In this document: positions 47,453-56,629 of the stretch, piece by piece | How positions within the stretch are numbered: the stretch's first letter is position 1 | Layout of the letters: each line of letters begins with the position of its first letter | Assembly: GCA_944321165.1 (NCBI GenBank) | Contig: CALUKE010000015.1 | Location: 1-56,629, forward strand | Origin: an uncultured Odoribacter sp. | GTDB taxonomy: Bacteria; Bacteroidota; Bacteroidia; Bacteroidales; Marinifilaceae | Reading direction: 5' to 3' | DNA length: 56,629 nt | Notes under the pieces: model-generated | Told to the model about the DNA's origin: nothing | The model's database searches: none | What the model saw: the letters and a program-made list of their open reading frames with translations, nothing else | Translations under genes and position numbers: made by a program

Positions 47453-47830
47453 ATGGCAAGAATCGTAGGTGTAGATTTACCCTCAAACAAAAGAGGAGAA
47501 ATAGCCTTAACCTATATCTATGGTATAGGTAGAAGTAGTGCTCGCGCTATCCTTAGTGAAGCCGGCATCGATTATGACCTGAAGGTAAAAGATTGGAACG
47601 ACGACCAACTCGGGGCTGTACGTAAAATTATTGGAACAGAGTACAAAGTCGAAGGTGAGTTGAGATCAAGCGTTCAGATGAACATCAAACGTCTGATGGA
47701 CATCGGTTGTTACCGTGGTATCCGTCACCGTTTAGGACTGCCCGTAAGAGGACAGAGTACGAAGAACAATGCCCGTACACGTAAGGGTAAGAAGAAAACT
47801 GTTGCTAATAAGAAAAAGGCGACTAAATAA
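47453..47830 (+). CDS. rpsM: 30S ribosomal protein uS13
   Basis: The protein has 125 residues. [29 protein letters not shown] and the C-terminal [25 protein letters not shown], which reaches P-site tRNA, are canonical. It is 12 bases from rpsK. Confidence 0.98.
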   Translation: MARIVGVDLPSNKRGEIALTYIYGIGRSSARAILSEAGIDYDLKVKDWNDDQLGAVRKIIGTEYKVEGELRSSVQMNIKRLMDIGCYRGIRHRLGLPVRGQSTKNNARTRKGKKKTVANKKKATK

Positions 47831-47842
47831 TTGAGTTGAATT

Positions 47843-48235
47843 ATGGCAAAGAAGTCTACATCAAGTAACAAGAAGCGGCTGGTTAAAGTAGAAGCCGTGG
47901 GACAGGCACACGTTCATTCCTCATTTAACAACATCATTATTTCTCTGACGAATTCTACCGGTCAGGTAATTTCCTGGTCTTCTGCAGGGAAAATGGGTTT
48001 TAGAGGATCTAAAAAGAACACTCCGTATGCAGCACAGATGGCTGCAGCTGATTGCGCTAAGGTGGCATTCGACCTTGGTATGAGAAAAGCAAAAGTATAT
48101 GTTTCAGGTCCGGGAAACGGTCGGGAATCAGCCATCCGTTCAATTCATGCAAGTGGTATTGAAGTAGCTGAAATTATCGATGTAACCCCGCTGCCTCACA
48201 ATGGTTGTCGGCCTCCGAAACGTCGTAGAGTTTAA
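47843..48235 (+). CDS. rpsK: 30S ribosomal protein uS11
   Basis: The protein has 130 residues. [39 protein letters not shown] and [17 protein letters not shown] are conserved. uS11 lies on the platform by the exit site. A 106-base gap with weak inverted repeats separates it from rpsD. Confidence 0.98.
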   Translation: MAKKSTSSNKKRLVKVEAVGQAHVHSSFNNIIISLTNSTGQVISWSSAGKMGFRGSKKNTPYAAQMAAADCAKVAFDLGMRKAKVYVSGPGNGRESAIRSIHASGIEVAEIIDVTPLPHNGCRPPKRRRV

Positions 48236-48341
48236 TAAAATGAACGTGTATGGATTCAGGATTGTGGCTTGACGATGAACATTGACGTTCGGTCATCGGA
48301 AAAATCAGAATCTGAAATCTCAAATCAAAAATTTAAGAAAA

Positions 48342-48950
48342 ATGGCTAGATATACAGGACCTAAGTCTAAAATAGCAAGAAAGTTCGGTGAGCCTATTTA
48401 CGGACCGGATAAAGCACTGGAACGGAGAAATTATCCGTCAGGTCAGCATGGTTTGGCTCGTCGCAGAAGAAAAATCTCTGAATATGGTGTTCAGCTGAAA
48501 GAGAAACAAAAAGCAAAATATACCTATGGTTTGCTGGAAAAACAATTCCGTATCCTGTTTGAAAAAGCAGAGCGTGCAGGAGGAGTTACCGGTGAAGTAT
48601 TATTGCAGATGCTGGAATGTCGTTTGGACAATGTCGTATACCGTTTGGGTATTGCTTCTACCCGTGCGGCTGCAAGACAGTTGGTTTCTCACCGTCATAT
48701 TACATTGAATGGTGGTATTTGTAACATTCCTTCGGCAGCAGTGAAAGCAGGAGATATCATTGCAGTACGCGAGAAATCAAAAGCACTTGAAGTAATTACA
48801 GAGAGTCTGCGTAGCAATCGCGTCAGCAAATATTCCTGGTTGGAATGGGATGGCGCATCTATGAGCGGTAAACTGTTGAACGTACCGGAAAGAAGTGATA
48901 TTCCGGAGAACATTAAAGAGCAGTTAATCGTAGAATTGTATTCTAAGTAA
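48342..48950 (+). CDS. rpsD: 30S ribosomal protein uS4
   Basis: The protein has 202 residues from the ATG at 48342 ([21 protein letters not shown]); the frame runs 60 bases further upstream through repeat-like DNA and was trimmed. The S4 RNA-binding domain is [32 protein letters not shown]. There are no zinc cysteines at the N-terminus. uS4 starts 30S assembly. Confidence 0.98.
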   Translation: MARYTGPKSKIARKFGEPIYGPDKALERRNYPSGQHGLARRRRKISEYGVQLKEKQKAKYTYGLLEKQFRILFEKAERAGGVTGEVLLQMLECRLDNVVYRLGIASTRAAARQLVSHRHITLNGGICNIPSAAVKAGDIIAVREKSKALEVITESLRSNRVSKYSWLEWDGASMSGKLLNVPERSDIPENIKEQLIVELYSK

Positions 48951-48969
48951 AAATAATTTAAAGATATTT

Positions 48970-49962
48970 ATGGCAATATTAGCTTTCCAGAAACCGGATA
49001 AAGTAATCATGCTCGAATCAACGGATAAATTCGGGAAATTCGAATTTCGTCCTTTAGAGCCAGGTTACGGAATCACAATTGGTAATCCGTTACGCAGAAT
49101 CCTCCTGTCTTCATTGGAAGGCTTCGCGATTACCGGCATCAAAATACATGGCGTAGAACATGAGTTCGCTACTATCCCCGGGGTGATCGAGGATGTTACT
49201 GAGATTATCCTGAATCTGAAACAAGTCCGTTTTAAACGGAAAGTGGAAGATGTAGAGGATGAGAAGCTGACAGTGCTGATCAACGGTCAGGAAGCTTTTA
49301 AGGCAGGGGATATCAATAAATTCCTCACCGGATTTGAAGTACTGAATACAGATCTGGTTATCTGTAATATGGATCCGTCTGTGAATTTTCAGATGGAACT
49401 GACGATACAGAAAGGCCGTGGATATGTTCCCAGTACGGAGAATATGCCGGCTGACGCCGAAGCGGGATTTATCCCCATTGATGCCATTTATACTCCGATC
49501 CGGAATGTAAAATATGAGATTGAGAACTATCGGGTAGAAGGTAAAACCGACTATGAAAAGTTGTTGTTTGAAATTGAAACCGACGGTTCCATTGCTCCTA
49601 CCGATGCTTTAAAGGAAGCTGCCAAGATTTTGATTCATCATTTTATGTTATTCTCAGATGAAAAGATTTCTTTGGAATCTGAAGATAAATATGGAAATGA
49701 AGAATTTGACGAAGAGGTACTTCACATGCGTCAGTTGCTGAAGACTAAGTTGGTGGATATGGACTTGTCCGTACGTGCCCTGAATTGTTTGAAAGCTGCT
49801 GAAGTGGAGACACTTGGAGAATTGTGCCGCTTTAACAAGAATGATTTATTGAAATTCCGCAACTTCGGTAAGAAGTCTTTGACTGAATTGGAAGCTTTGT
49901 TGGAAAACAATAACCTTGAATTCGGTATGGATGTTACAAAGTATAAATTAGATAAGGAATAA
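48970..49962 (+). CDS. rpoA: RNA polymerase subunit alpha
   Basis: The protein has 330 residues. The N-terminal dimerisation domain shows [28 protein letters not shown]; the C-terminal domain shows [41 protein letters not shown], which binds UP elements and activators. It is four bases from rplQ. Confidence 0.98.
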   Translation: MAILAFQKPDKVIMLESTDKFGKFEFRPLEPGYGITIGNPLRRILLSSLEGFAITGIKIHGVEHEFATIPGVIEDVTEIILNLKQVRFKRKVEDVEDEKLTVLINGQEAFKAGDINKFLTGFEVLNTDLVICNMDPSVNFQMELTIQKGRGYVPSTENMPADAEAGFIPIDAIYTPIRNVKYEIENYRVEGKTDYEKLLFEIETDGSIAPTDALKEAAKILIHHFMLFSDEKISLESEDKYGNEEFDEEVLHMRQLLKTKLVDMDLSVRALNCLKAAEVETLGELCRFNKNDLLKFRNFGKKSLTELEALLENNNLEFGMDVTKYKLDKE

Positions 49963-49966
49963 CATC

Positions 49967-50479
49967 ATGAACCATAAGAAGAAATTTAATCACCTGAGCC
50001 GGACCAGTGCACACCGTAAGGCAATGTTGTCCAATATGGCCACTTCTTTGATTCTGCACAAGCGAATCAGTACGACTGTGCCTAAGGCTAAAGCGCTCAA
50101 AATATATGTTGAGCCTTTGATCACAAAAAGTAAGAACGATAATACCAATTCTCGTCGTGTCGTTTTCAGTTATCTCGGACAGAAAGAGGCTGTTACCGAA
50201 TTGTTCCGTGAAATAGCTCCGAAAATTGTTAACCGTCCGGGAGGTTATACCCGTATTTTACGTACTGGTAACCGGATTGGAGATAATGCTGAAATGTGTA
50301 TTATTGAGTTGGTAGATTACAATACTACTTATACGGAGGTTAAGCAAGAGGTAAAGAAAACAACGACTCGTCGTCGCCGTTCTTCCGGAGCAAAGAAAAC
50401 AGCTGCTGCAGAAGTGGCAGAGGCACCGAAAACCGAAGAAGCTGCTGCTTCAACAGAAGAGACTCCGAAAGCTGAATAA
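49967..50479 (+). CDS. rplQ: 50S ribosomal protein bL17 with long C-terminal tail
   Basis: The protein has 170 residues. The conserved core ([37 protein letters not shown] and [29 protein letters not shown]) takes up about 120. The rest is a low-complexity tail, first basic ([15 protein letters not shown]), then Ala/Glu-rich. Such tails are common on bL17 of Bacteroidota. Last gene of the block, directly before its terminator. Confidence 0.97.
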   Translation: MNHKKKFNHLSRTSAHRKAMLSNMATSLILHKRISTTVPKAKALKIYVEPLITKSKNDNTNSRRVVFSYLGQKEAVTELFREIAPKIVNRPGGYTRILRTGNRIGDNAEMCIIELVDYNTTYTEVKQEVKKTTTRRRRSSGAKKTAAAEVAEAPKTEEAAASTEETPKAE

Positions 50480-50499
50480 TATTTAAAATTCAGATAATG

Positions 50500-50530
50500 A
50501 AAAGCGAATCCGAAAGGGTTCGCTTTTTTT
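50500..50530 (+). terminator. Terminator of the ribosomal superoperon
   Basis: AAAAGCGAATCC (50500-50511), a GAAA loop, GGGTTCGCTTTT (50516-50527) and continuing T residues to 50530: a 12-bp stem with one G-T pair. Confidence 0.95.
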
Positions 50531-50553
50531 ATGCTCCGCAGACGAAAATATAA

Positions 50554-51936
<1,383 letters not shown>

Positions 51937-51957
51937 AATCTCGAACAGAATGATGTA

Positions 51958-51998
51958 AAGGACTGTCTATTGGGCATTGGAATGCTCGGACAGTCCTT
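51958..51998. terminator. Shared hairpin between eno and corA
   Basis: AAGGACTGTC (51958-51967) pairs with GACAGTCCTT (51989-51998), with GCATT/AATGC pairing inside. A T run follows on the + strand after seven bases. It overlaps the corA stop codon (51997-51999), so it probably serves eno mainly. Confidence 0.8.
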
Positions 51999-53058
51999 AC
52001 AGCCATTTTTTCCTTTTGAAGAATAAAAGCATGAAAAGGGCGATGATGACCATGATTCCCCATAGGATATAATAGGCATAGTGGTATTTCAGTTCCGGTA
52101 TGTATTCGAAATTCATTCCATAAACACCGACCAGAAAGGTTAGTGGTATAAAGACGGCAGAGAAGACGGTCAATACCCGCATGACGTCATTGACATTGTT
52201 GCTGATGTTGGCATTATAGCTGTTCTGTTGATCGGACAGCATGGTGTAATAAATTTCAATTGCTTCCAGGGCTTGGGTAACCAGACCTTCCAAGTCGCGA
52301 AGGTAACTGTATGTTCGTTCATTGATCAGTTCGGAATCGCAAGTAACAAAGCGGCTCATGAGTTCCTTGACAGGACGCACGTTTTTTCGGATATAGGACA
52401 ATTCCGTTTTGTAGTGATAAATATCTTCAATCAGTTCTTTGCCTGAAGCGAGCAACAGTTTTTCCTGCTCTTCTACAACATTTCCCAGCTTTTCGATGTT
52501 TAGAATATAACTGTCTACCAGGGTGTCTATTAATGCATAGCACAGATAATCAGGTGGTAAGCTGCGAATTTTTCCCTGACTGGCATATAATCTTTTGGCC
52601 ACGTCTTCAAAATAATCGCTTTCATTTTCCTGGATAGAGATCAGATAGTTTTTGCCGACGATCAAAGAAATCTGATCAATTTGTACCTTACGGGTTTCTT
52701 TGTTGAAACTTAGGGATTTCAGGATGGCGAACAGATGTTGATCGTCTTCGATAAATTTGGGACGTTCGTCGGTATTGAGAATGTCTTCCAATATTAATGC
52801 ATTGATATTGAACTTTTTCCCGAGATTTCCAATTAGTGTCGTGTCTTGCAGACCGTGAATGGAGATCCAGCAGATATGATTGTCTGAGAGATATTCTGAA
52901 ATTTTATCCAATGATTTAAGCTCTCCTTCTTTGATATAGTCGGTATTGTATTGGGTGACTCGGATTTTGCTATAGTTCATTTTGGGACGGCCGATGAAAA
53001 TCAGCGAACCGGGTGCTGCACCTTTGGATTTTTGTTTGTCTTTTAAAAAACGGGCCAT
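51997..53058 (-). CDS. corA: CorA-family divalent metal transporter
   Basis: The protein has 353 residues from the ATG complementary to 53056-53058 (MARFLKDKQKSKG); the frame extends 71 codons upstream, but that part is poor in family features. A long cytoplasmic domain is followed by two C-terminal membrane helices with the selectivity motif YGMNFEYIPEL (GMN at 314-316) and a basic end KRKKW. It transports magnesium or cobalt across the inner membrane. It is convergent with eno and divergent from korA. Confidence 0.93.
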   Translation of the reverse strand: MARFLKDKQKSKGAAPGSLIFIGRPKMNYSKIRVTQYNTDYIKEGELKSLDKISEYLSDNHICWISIHGLQDTTLIGNLGKKFNINALILEDILNTDERPKFIEDDQHLFAILKSLSFNKETRKVQIDQISLIVGKNYLISIQENESDYFEDVAKRLYASQGKIRSLPPDYLCYALIDTLVDSYILNIEKLGNVVEEQEKLLLASGKELIEDIYHYKTELSYIRKNVRPVKELMSRFVTCDSELINERTYSYLRDLEGLVTQALEAIEIYYTMLSDQQNSYNANISNNVNDVMRVLTVFSAVFIPLTFLVGVYGMNFEYIPELKYHYAYYILWGIMVIIALFMLLFFKRKKWL

Positions 53059-53405
53059 AGTTTTGAATAAAGGTTTACGGAGAATTTTTGTAAAGTTACT
53101 TATTTTATTTTCATGTGGATTGAAATGAATCTTTTTAATTTGTGCAATGTATTTCTTTTGATACGGAAAACGGAATGGTAAGGTTTTTATTAAAAAAGAA
53201 TAAAAAAATGCAATGAATGAATTAGTTTGTTGACAGAAGAGGTTCTTTTTCAAAAAAATGTCGTTTCTCACAAGGTTATTTAGAATGATTTCATTTTAAA
53301 GACTTTCGAAAACTTAAAAAACGGTTGCGTAACTGTTGATTATCAGATGTCTTGCAAATCAGGAAAAATTATTGGGATTTAACTTGTTTAGAATGAAGTA
53401 TTCGC

Positions 53406-53413
53406 TACCTTTA
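53406..53413 (+). promoter_or_regulatory. Probable -7 box of the korAB promoter
   Basis: TACCTTTA differs from TAnnTTTG at the last base; CTTG at 53383-53386 lies 19 bases upstream as a degenerate -33 box. About 55 bases of leader would precede korA. Confidence 0.45.
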
Positions 53414-53472
53414 CCATGTTTTACAACATAAAAAAATATTCATAAAGTGTTATAAAAACTACTTATTCAATC

Positions 53473-55314
53473 ATGAGTCAAGACACAAAAGTTATCGAAA
53501 AACATGATGTTGTCATTCGTTTTTCCGGGGATTCGGGAGACGGAATGCAATTAACCGGGCAGCAGTTTTCAGATACGGCTGCTTTATTTGGAAATGATGT
53601 TGCGACATTTCCGGATTATCCGGCAGAAATTCGTGCTCCGCAGGGAACGGTTGGCGGAGTATCTGGTTTCCAGGTACACATCGGCGAAGAACACGTTACA
53701 ACTCCGGGGGATTATGCCGATGTGCTTGTTGCAATGAATCCGGCAGCTTTGAAAGCAAATCTGCGTTGGGCCAAAAAAGCAGGGACCATTATTGTGGATG
53801 TAGATGCTTTTACTGAAAAACATCTTGAAAAGGCAGGATATACTGAGAATCCGTTGGAAAACGATTCTTTGGCAGATTATAATGTCGTTCCGGTAAAAGT
53901 GACCGAACTGACGATAGAAGCATTGAAGGAGTCTGGTTTGGATCAGAAATCTATCCTGAGATGCAAGAATATGTTTGCTTTGGGGATGATCTATTGGATG
54001 TTTGAACAGTCTGTAGAGCATACGGAAGCTTTCTTTGATATTAAATTCGGTAAAAAACCGGCCATCGCTTCTGCCAATAAGTTGGTTTTGAGAGCCGGTT
54101 ATAATTATGCTGCCAATGTGCATGCTTTGGCAACTCATTTTAAAGTGGCTCCGGCTACCATTGAAAAGGGAAAATATCGTACGATTACGGGAAACAAAGC
54201 AACTGCTTGGGGATTGTTGGCTGTGGCAGAAAAAGCGGGGCTTCCATTGTTCTGTGGTTCTTATCCGATTACTCCGGCTACGGATATTTTGCATGAATTG
54301 GCATTGCGTCGGGATTTGGGTGCGAAGACTTATCAGGCAGAGGATGAAATTGGTGGTATTTGTACGGCTATCGGTGCCAGCTATGCCGGTAATTTTGCTT
54401 GTACAACCACATCCGGACCGGGTTTGGCATTGAAGTCGGAAGCAGCCGGTTTGGCCGTGATGGCTGAATTGCCTCTGGTCATTGTTGATGTACAACGGGG
54501 AGGTCCTTCAACCGGTCTGCCGACCAAAACCGAACAGTCCGATTTGTTGCAGGCATTGTATGGCCGAAACGGAGAATCTCCGATGCCGGTGGTTGCTGCC
54601 AGTACTTCTGGTAACTGTTTTGACTATGCTTTTATTGCAGGAAAGATTGCTTTGGAACATATGACTCCGGTGGTATTGCTGACTGACGGTTTCCTGGCCA
54701 ATGGCGCTCAACCTTGGTTGATCCCTTCTATGGCAAAACTGCCTGAAATTAAATTGAGAATTGCAAAAGAGGGGGATGATTACAAACCGTATGCCCGTGA
54801 TCCGGAAACTTTGGCTAGAACTTGGGCATTGCCGGGAACAAAGGGACTGGAACACCGCATCGGTGGATTGGAAAAAATGAATATTACCGGAACTATCAGT
54901 TACGTTCCTGAAAATCACCAGGTGATGACGGATCTTCGTGCAGAGAAGGTAGAACGGATTGCAAACGACATTCCGGATCAGGAAGTATTCGGTAATCCGG
55001 ACGGAGGCGAAGTATTGGTTGTAGGATGGGGTGGTACTTATGGACATCTTTATTCTACTGTAAATGAAATGCGTGCTGAAGGTAAAGATATCAGTCTGGC
55101 TCATTTCAATTATATCAATCCGCTGCCGAAGAATACCCGCGAGGTATTGTCTCGTTATAAGAAGATTATTGTATGTGAATTGAACCTTGGACAATTTGCC
55201 AAATATCTGAGAAGTAAATTCCCGGAATTCAATTATCTGCAGGTGAATAAAGTGGCAGGTCTGCCTTTCACCGTTGTGGAGCTGAAAGAAAAGATCAATG
55301 CATTCATGAAATAA
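53473..55314 (+). CDS. korA: 2-oxoglutarate:ferredoxin oxidoreductase, fused gamma-alpha subunit
   Basis: The protein has 613 residues. The gamma domain comes first (about 10-190: VVIRFSGDSGDGMQLTGQQF, FPDYPAEIRAPQGTVGGVSGFQVHIG) and the pyrimidine-binding alpha domain follows (about 215-580: GLPLFCGSYPITPATDILHELA, ARGG-like VQRGGPSTGLPTKTEQSDL). With KorB it makes or cleaves succinyl-CoA using ferredoxin and CoA. The substrate could also be another 2-oxoacid; the 2-oxoglutarate call is from family resemblance. Confidence 0.9.
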   Translation: MSQDTKVIEKHDVVIRFSGDSGDGMQLTGQQFSDTAALFGNDVATFPDYPAEIRAPQGTVGGVSGFQVHIGEEHVTTPGDYADVLVAMNPAALKANLRWAKKAGTIIVDVDAFTEKHLEKAGYTENPLENDSLADYNVVPVKVTELTIEALKESGLDQKSILRCKNMFALGMIYWMFEQSVEHTEAFFDIKFGKKPAIASANKLVLRAGYNYAANVHALATHFKVAPATIEKGKYRTITGNKATAWGLLAVAEKAGLPLFCGSYPITPATDILHELALRRDLGAKTYQAEDEIGGICTAIGASYAGNFACTTTSGPGLALKSEAAGLAVMAELPLVIVDVQRGGPSTGLPTKTEQSDLLQALYGRNGESPMPVVAASTSGNCFDYAFIAGKIALEHMTPVVLLTDGFLANGAQPWLIPSMAKLPEIKLRIAKEGDDYKPYARDPETLARTWALPGTKGLEHRIGGLEKMNITGTISYVPENHQVMTDLRAEKVERIANDIPDQEVFGNPDGGEVLVVGWGGTYGHLYSTVNEMRAEGKDISLAHFNYINPLPKNTREVLSRYKKIIVCELNLGQFAKYLRSKFPEFNYLQVNKVAGLPFTVVELKEKINAFMK

Positions 55315-55361
55315 CGATAGGCTTCGGCCAGAAATAATATCAAAGATTTAGAAAATTGATT

Positions 55362-56378
55362 ATGAGCGAATTAAAATATACTCCTAAAGATTTTAAAAGC
55401 GACCAGGAAGTACGGTGGTGTCCGGGTTGCGGTGATCATGGAATTATCAATTCCGTGCAAAAAGCGATGGCTGAGCTCGGTTATCCGAAAGAATCATGGG
55501 CGGTTATTTCCGGTATCGGCTGTTCTTCTCGTTTCCCTTATTATATGAATACATACGGTTTCCATACCATTCACGGACGTGCTGCTGCGATTGCTTCCGG
55601 TGCGAAAAATGCCAATCGGAAGTTGAATATCCTTCAGATTTCCGGAGATGGAGATGCCTTGGCGATTGGTGGTAACCATTTTATTCATGCGATCCGTCGG
55701 AATGTGGATATTACGATTTTGTTGTTTAACAATGAAATTTACGGTTTGACGAAAGGACAATATTCTCCGACTACTAAGTTGGGTACAAAGACCAAAACTT
55801 CTCCTTATGGAACGATAGAACATCCTTTCAATCCGGGAGAACTTTGCATCGGGGCTCAAGGAAAATTCTTTGCCCGTTCCATCGATACCAGTGTTAATTT
55901 GACGGCTGAAATTTTGGAGACTGCGGTAAAACATAAGGGAACGTCTGTCGTTGAGGTTTTACAGAATTGTGTGATCTTTGCGGATGGAGCTCATTCTGCC
56001 GTGACTGACAAAGAATTGAAAGATGACCGTCAGATTGTTTTGCGTCATGGCGAGCCGATGATTTTCGGAAAGAATAAAGACAAAGGTTTGATGCTGGCAA
56101 AATCCGGTGAACTGAAAGTGGTAGAGATCGGGAAGGATGGAATCACTGAAAAGGATATCCTTGTTCACGATGCTCATAACCCCAATCCTTTCCTTCATTG
56201 GATGCTGGTGAATATGAAAGCTCCTGAATTCCCGGTGGCTTTGGGTGTTATCCGGGACGTAGAAGCCCATACTTATGATCAGGCATTGGACGATCAAATC
56301 GAAGAAGTAAAGAAAATGTCTAAGATTCACTGTATGGAAGATCTGCTGAATAGCGGAGATACTTGGGAAGTGAAATAA
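55362..56378 (+). CDS. korB: 2-oxoglutarate:ferredoxin oxidoreductase, beta subunit
   Basis: The protein has 338 residues from the ATG at 55362; the frame opens with TTG at 55356. Iron-sulphur and thiamine pyrophosphate features: WCPGCGDHG (about 22-30) and SGDGDALAIGGNHFIHAIRRNVDITILLFNNEIYGLTKGQ, the GDG...NN TPP motif. It follows korA by 47 bases, a gap that includes a small GGC-TTCG-GCC hairpin. The beta subunit holds the catalytic thiamine and cluster. Confidence 0.92.
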   Translation: MSELKYTPKDFKSDQEVRWCPGCGDHGIINSVQKAMAELGYPKESWAVISGIGCSSRFPYYMNTYGFHTIHGRAAAIASGAKNANRKLNILQISGDGDALAIGGNHFIHAIRRNVDITILLFNNEIYGLTKGQYSPTTKLGTKTKTSPYGTIEHPFNPGELCIGAQGKFFARSIDTSVNLTAEILETAVKHKGTSVVEVLQNCVIFADGAHSAVTDKELKDDRQIVLRHGEPMIFGKNKDKGLMLAKSGELKVVEIGKDGITEKDILVHDAHNPNPFLHWMLVNMKAPEFPVALGVIRDVEAHTYDQALDDQIEEVKKMSKIHCMEDLLNSGDTWEVK

Positions 56379-56403
56379 AGATTGATATTTGAAGACTTTC
56401 AGG

Positions 56404-56437
56404 AGGCTGCCGACGCAAGTCGGCAGCCTTATTCTTT
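56404..56437 (+). terminator. Terminator after korB
   Basis: AGGCTGCCGAC (56404-56414), a GCAA loop, and GTCGGCAGCCT (56419-56429), then TATTCTTT: an 11-bp GC-rich stem 26 bases after korB. Confidence 0.92.
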
Positions 56438-56490
56438 ATGCGTCGGGTGGTTTCCGGAGGATAGAATAAAAGAAAATGCCGGTTGACCGC

Positions 56491-56532
56491 AAAAAAAAAT
56501 GCTTATTTCCGTAAATCGGAAATAAGCATTTT
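56491..56532. terminator. Bidirectional hairpin terminator near the right edge
   Basis: AAAATGCTTATTTCCG (56496-56511) pairs with CGGAAATAAGCATTTT (56517-56532), 16 bp. Nine A residues at 56491-56499 give a strong T tract on the minus strand, suggesting a convergent minus-strand gene beyond the window. Confidence 0.85.
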
Positions 56533-56629
56533 CTAACTTAAAACGGGACTCAATCCTGACTTCGTCAATGCGCCACCCAAATTAAGATTTGTTGCCAGAT
56601 ATGTCGAAAAGTGGTTTCACTGCGAGGTG

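Noticed and set aside
53059..53271. 71-codon N-terminal extension of corA
   Set aside because: AT-rich, Phe/Lys-rich sequence not expected in CorA; MARFLKDK at 53058 gives a normal length.
53584..54495. 303-codon open frame antisense to korA (also 54508-55194)
   Set aside because: Opposite conserved KorA sequence, Cys/Ser/His-rich translation with no domain features, and no promoter.
56617..56629. CACTGCGAGGTG at the right edge resembling CACTGTGAGGTG at 6350
   Set aside because: Twelve bases with one mismatch, picked out by eye, are too little to claim a shared element, and the window ends there.

Overview
The window looks like chromosomal DNA of a gut-type Bacteroidales bacterium. The evidence is two SusC/SusD outer-membrane uptake systems with ECF sigma/FecR regulators, a Bacteroidales type V (FimA/Mfa1-like) pilus operon, promoters of the TTTG...TAnnTTTG type, a str-S10-spc-alpha ribosomal block in the Bacteroidota order, and a fused-alpha KorAB ferredoxin oxidoreductase. 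Repeated FecR-SusC-SusD-DUF4843-PKD-like modules make an Odoribacteraceae member (Butyricimonas/Odoribacter-like) a reasonable guess, but the genus cannot be fixed from sequence alone.

Region 1 (1-6711) is a pilus locus. It holds a membrane-anchored AraC-type regulator, a terminator, an array of four evenly spaced TTTAC boxes, then a DUF3575 outer-membrane protein, an OmpA/TPR lipoprotein, a FimB/Mfa2-like anchor lipoprotein and a FimA/Mfa1-like major pilin. No tip-subunit genes follow. The cluster ends in a 390-bp gap with a very strong hairpin, a pair of abutting IS3/IS150-like inverted ends and a classic terminator.

Region 2 (6712-31763) is an accessory block of two parallel TonB-dependent uptake modules around an ABC system. 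Module A is FecR-SusC-SusD-DUF4843-PKD-like lipoprotein and has no sigma gene in front of it. Next comes a three-gene ABC cassette: one GldA-like ATPase and two paralogous permeases, each of which looks like GldF fused to GldG. Two sigma genes follow in tandem, the second leading module B: FecR-SusC-SusD-DUF4843-PKD-like lipoprotein-TlpA thioredoxin. Both SusC proteins carry an N-terminal STN signalling domain, as expected for transducers that talk to FecR. The substrate is not evident. This block is the best candidate for an undescribed system.

Region 3 (31839-50530) is the ribosomal superoperon: rpsL, rpsG, fusA, rpsJ, rplC, rplD, rplW, rplB, rpsS, rplV, rpsC, rplP, rpmC, rpsQ, rplN, rplX, rplE, rpsN, rpsH, rplF, rplR, rpsE, rpmD, rplO, secY, map, infA, rpmJ, rpsM, rpsK, rpsD, rpoA, rplQ. 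It starts at a consensus promoter and ends at a textbook terminator. Its longer gaps hold AT-rich imperfect palindromes made from related words (GATTTACGA, AATTTACAAT), plus internal promoters before rplE and map.

Region 4 (50531-56629) holds enolase, a convergent CorA-type metal transporter, and korA-korB, which make or use succinyl-CoA with ferredoxin. The window ends in two strong hairpins. No tRNA, rRNA, CRISPR array or intact insertion sequence was seen. Start codons were moved downstream of the longest reading frame wherever a promoter, family alignment or codon type (TTG versus ATG) argued for it.
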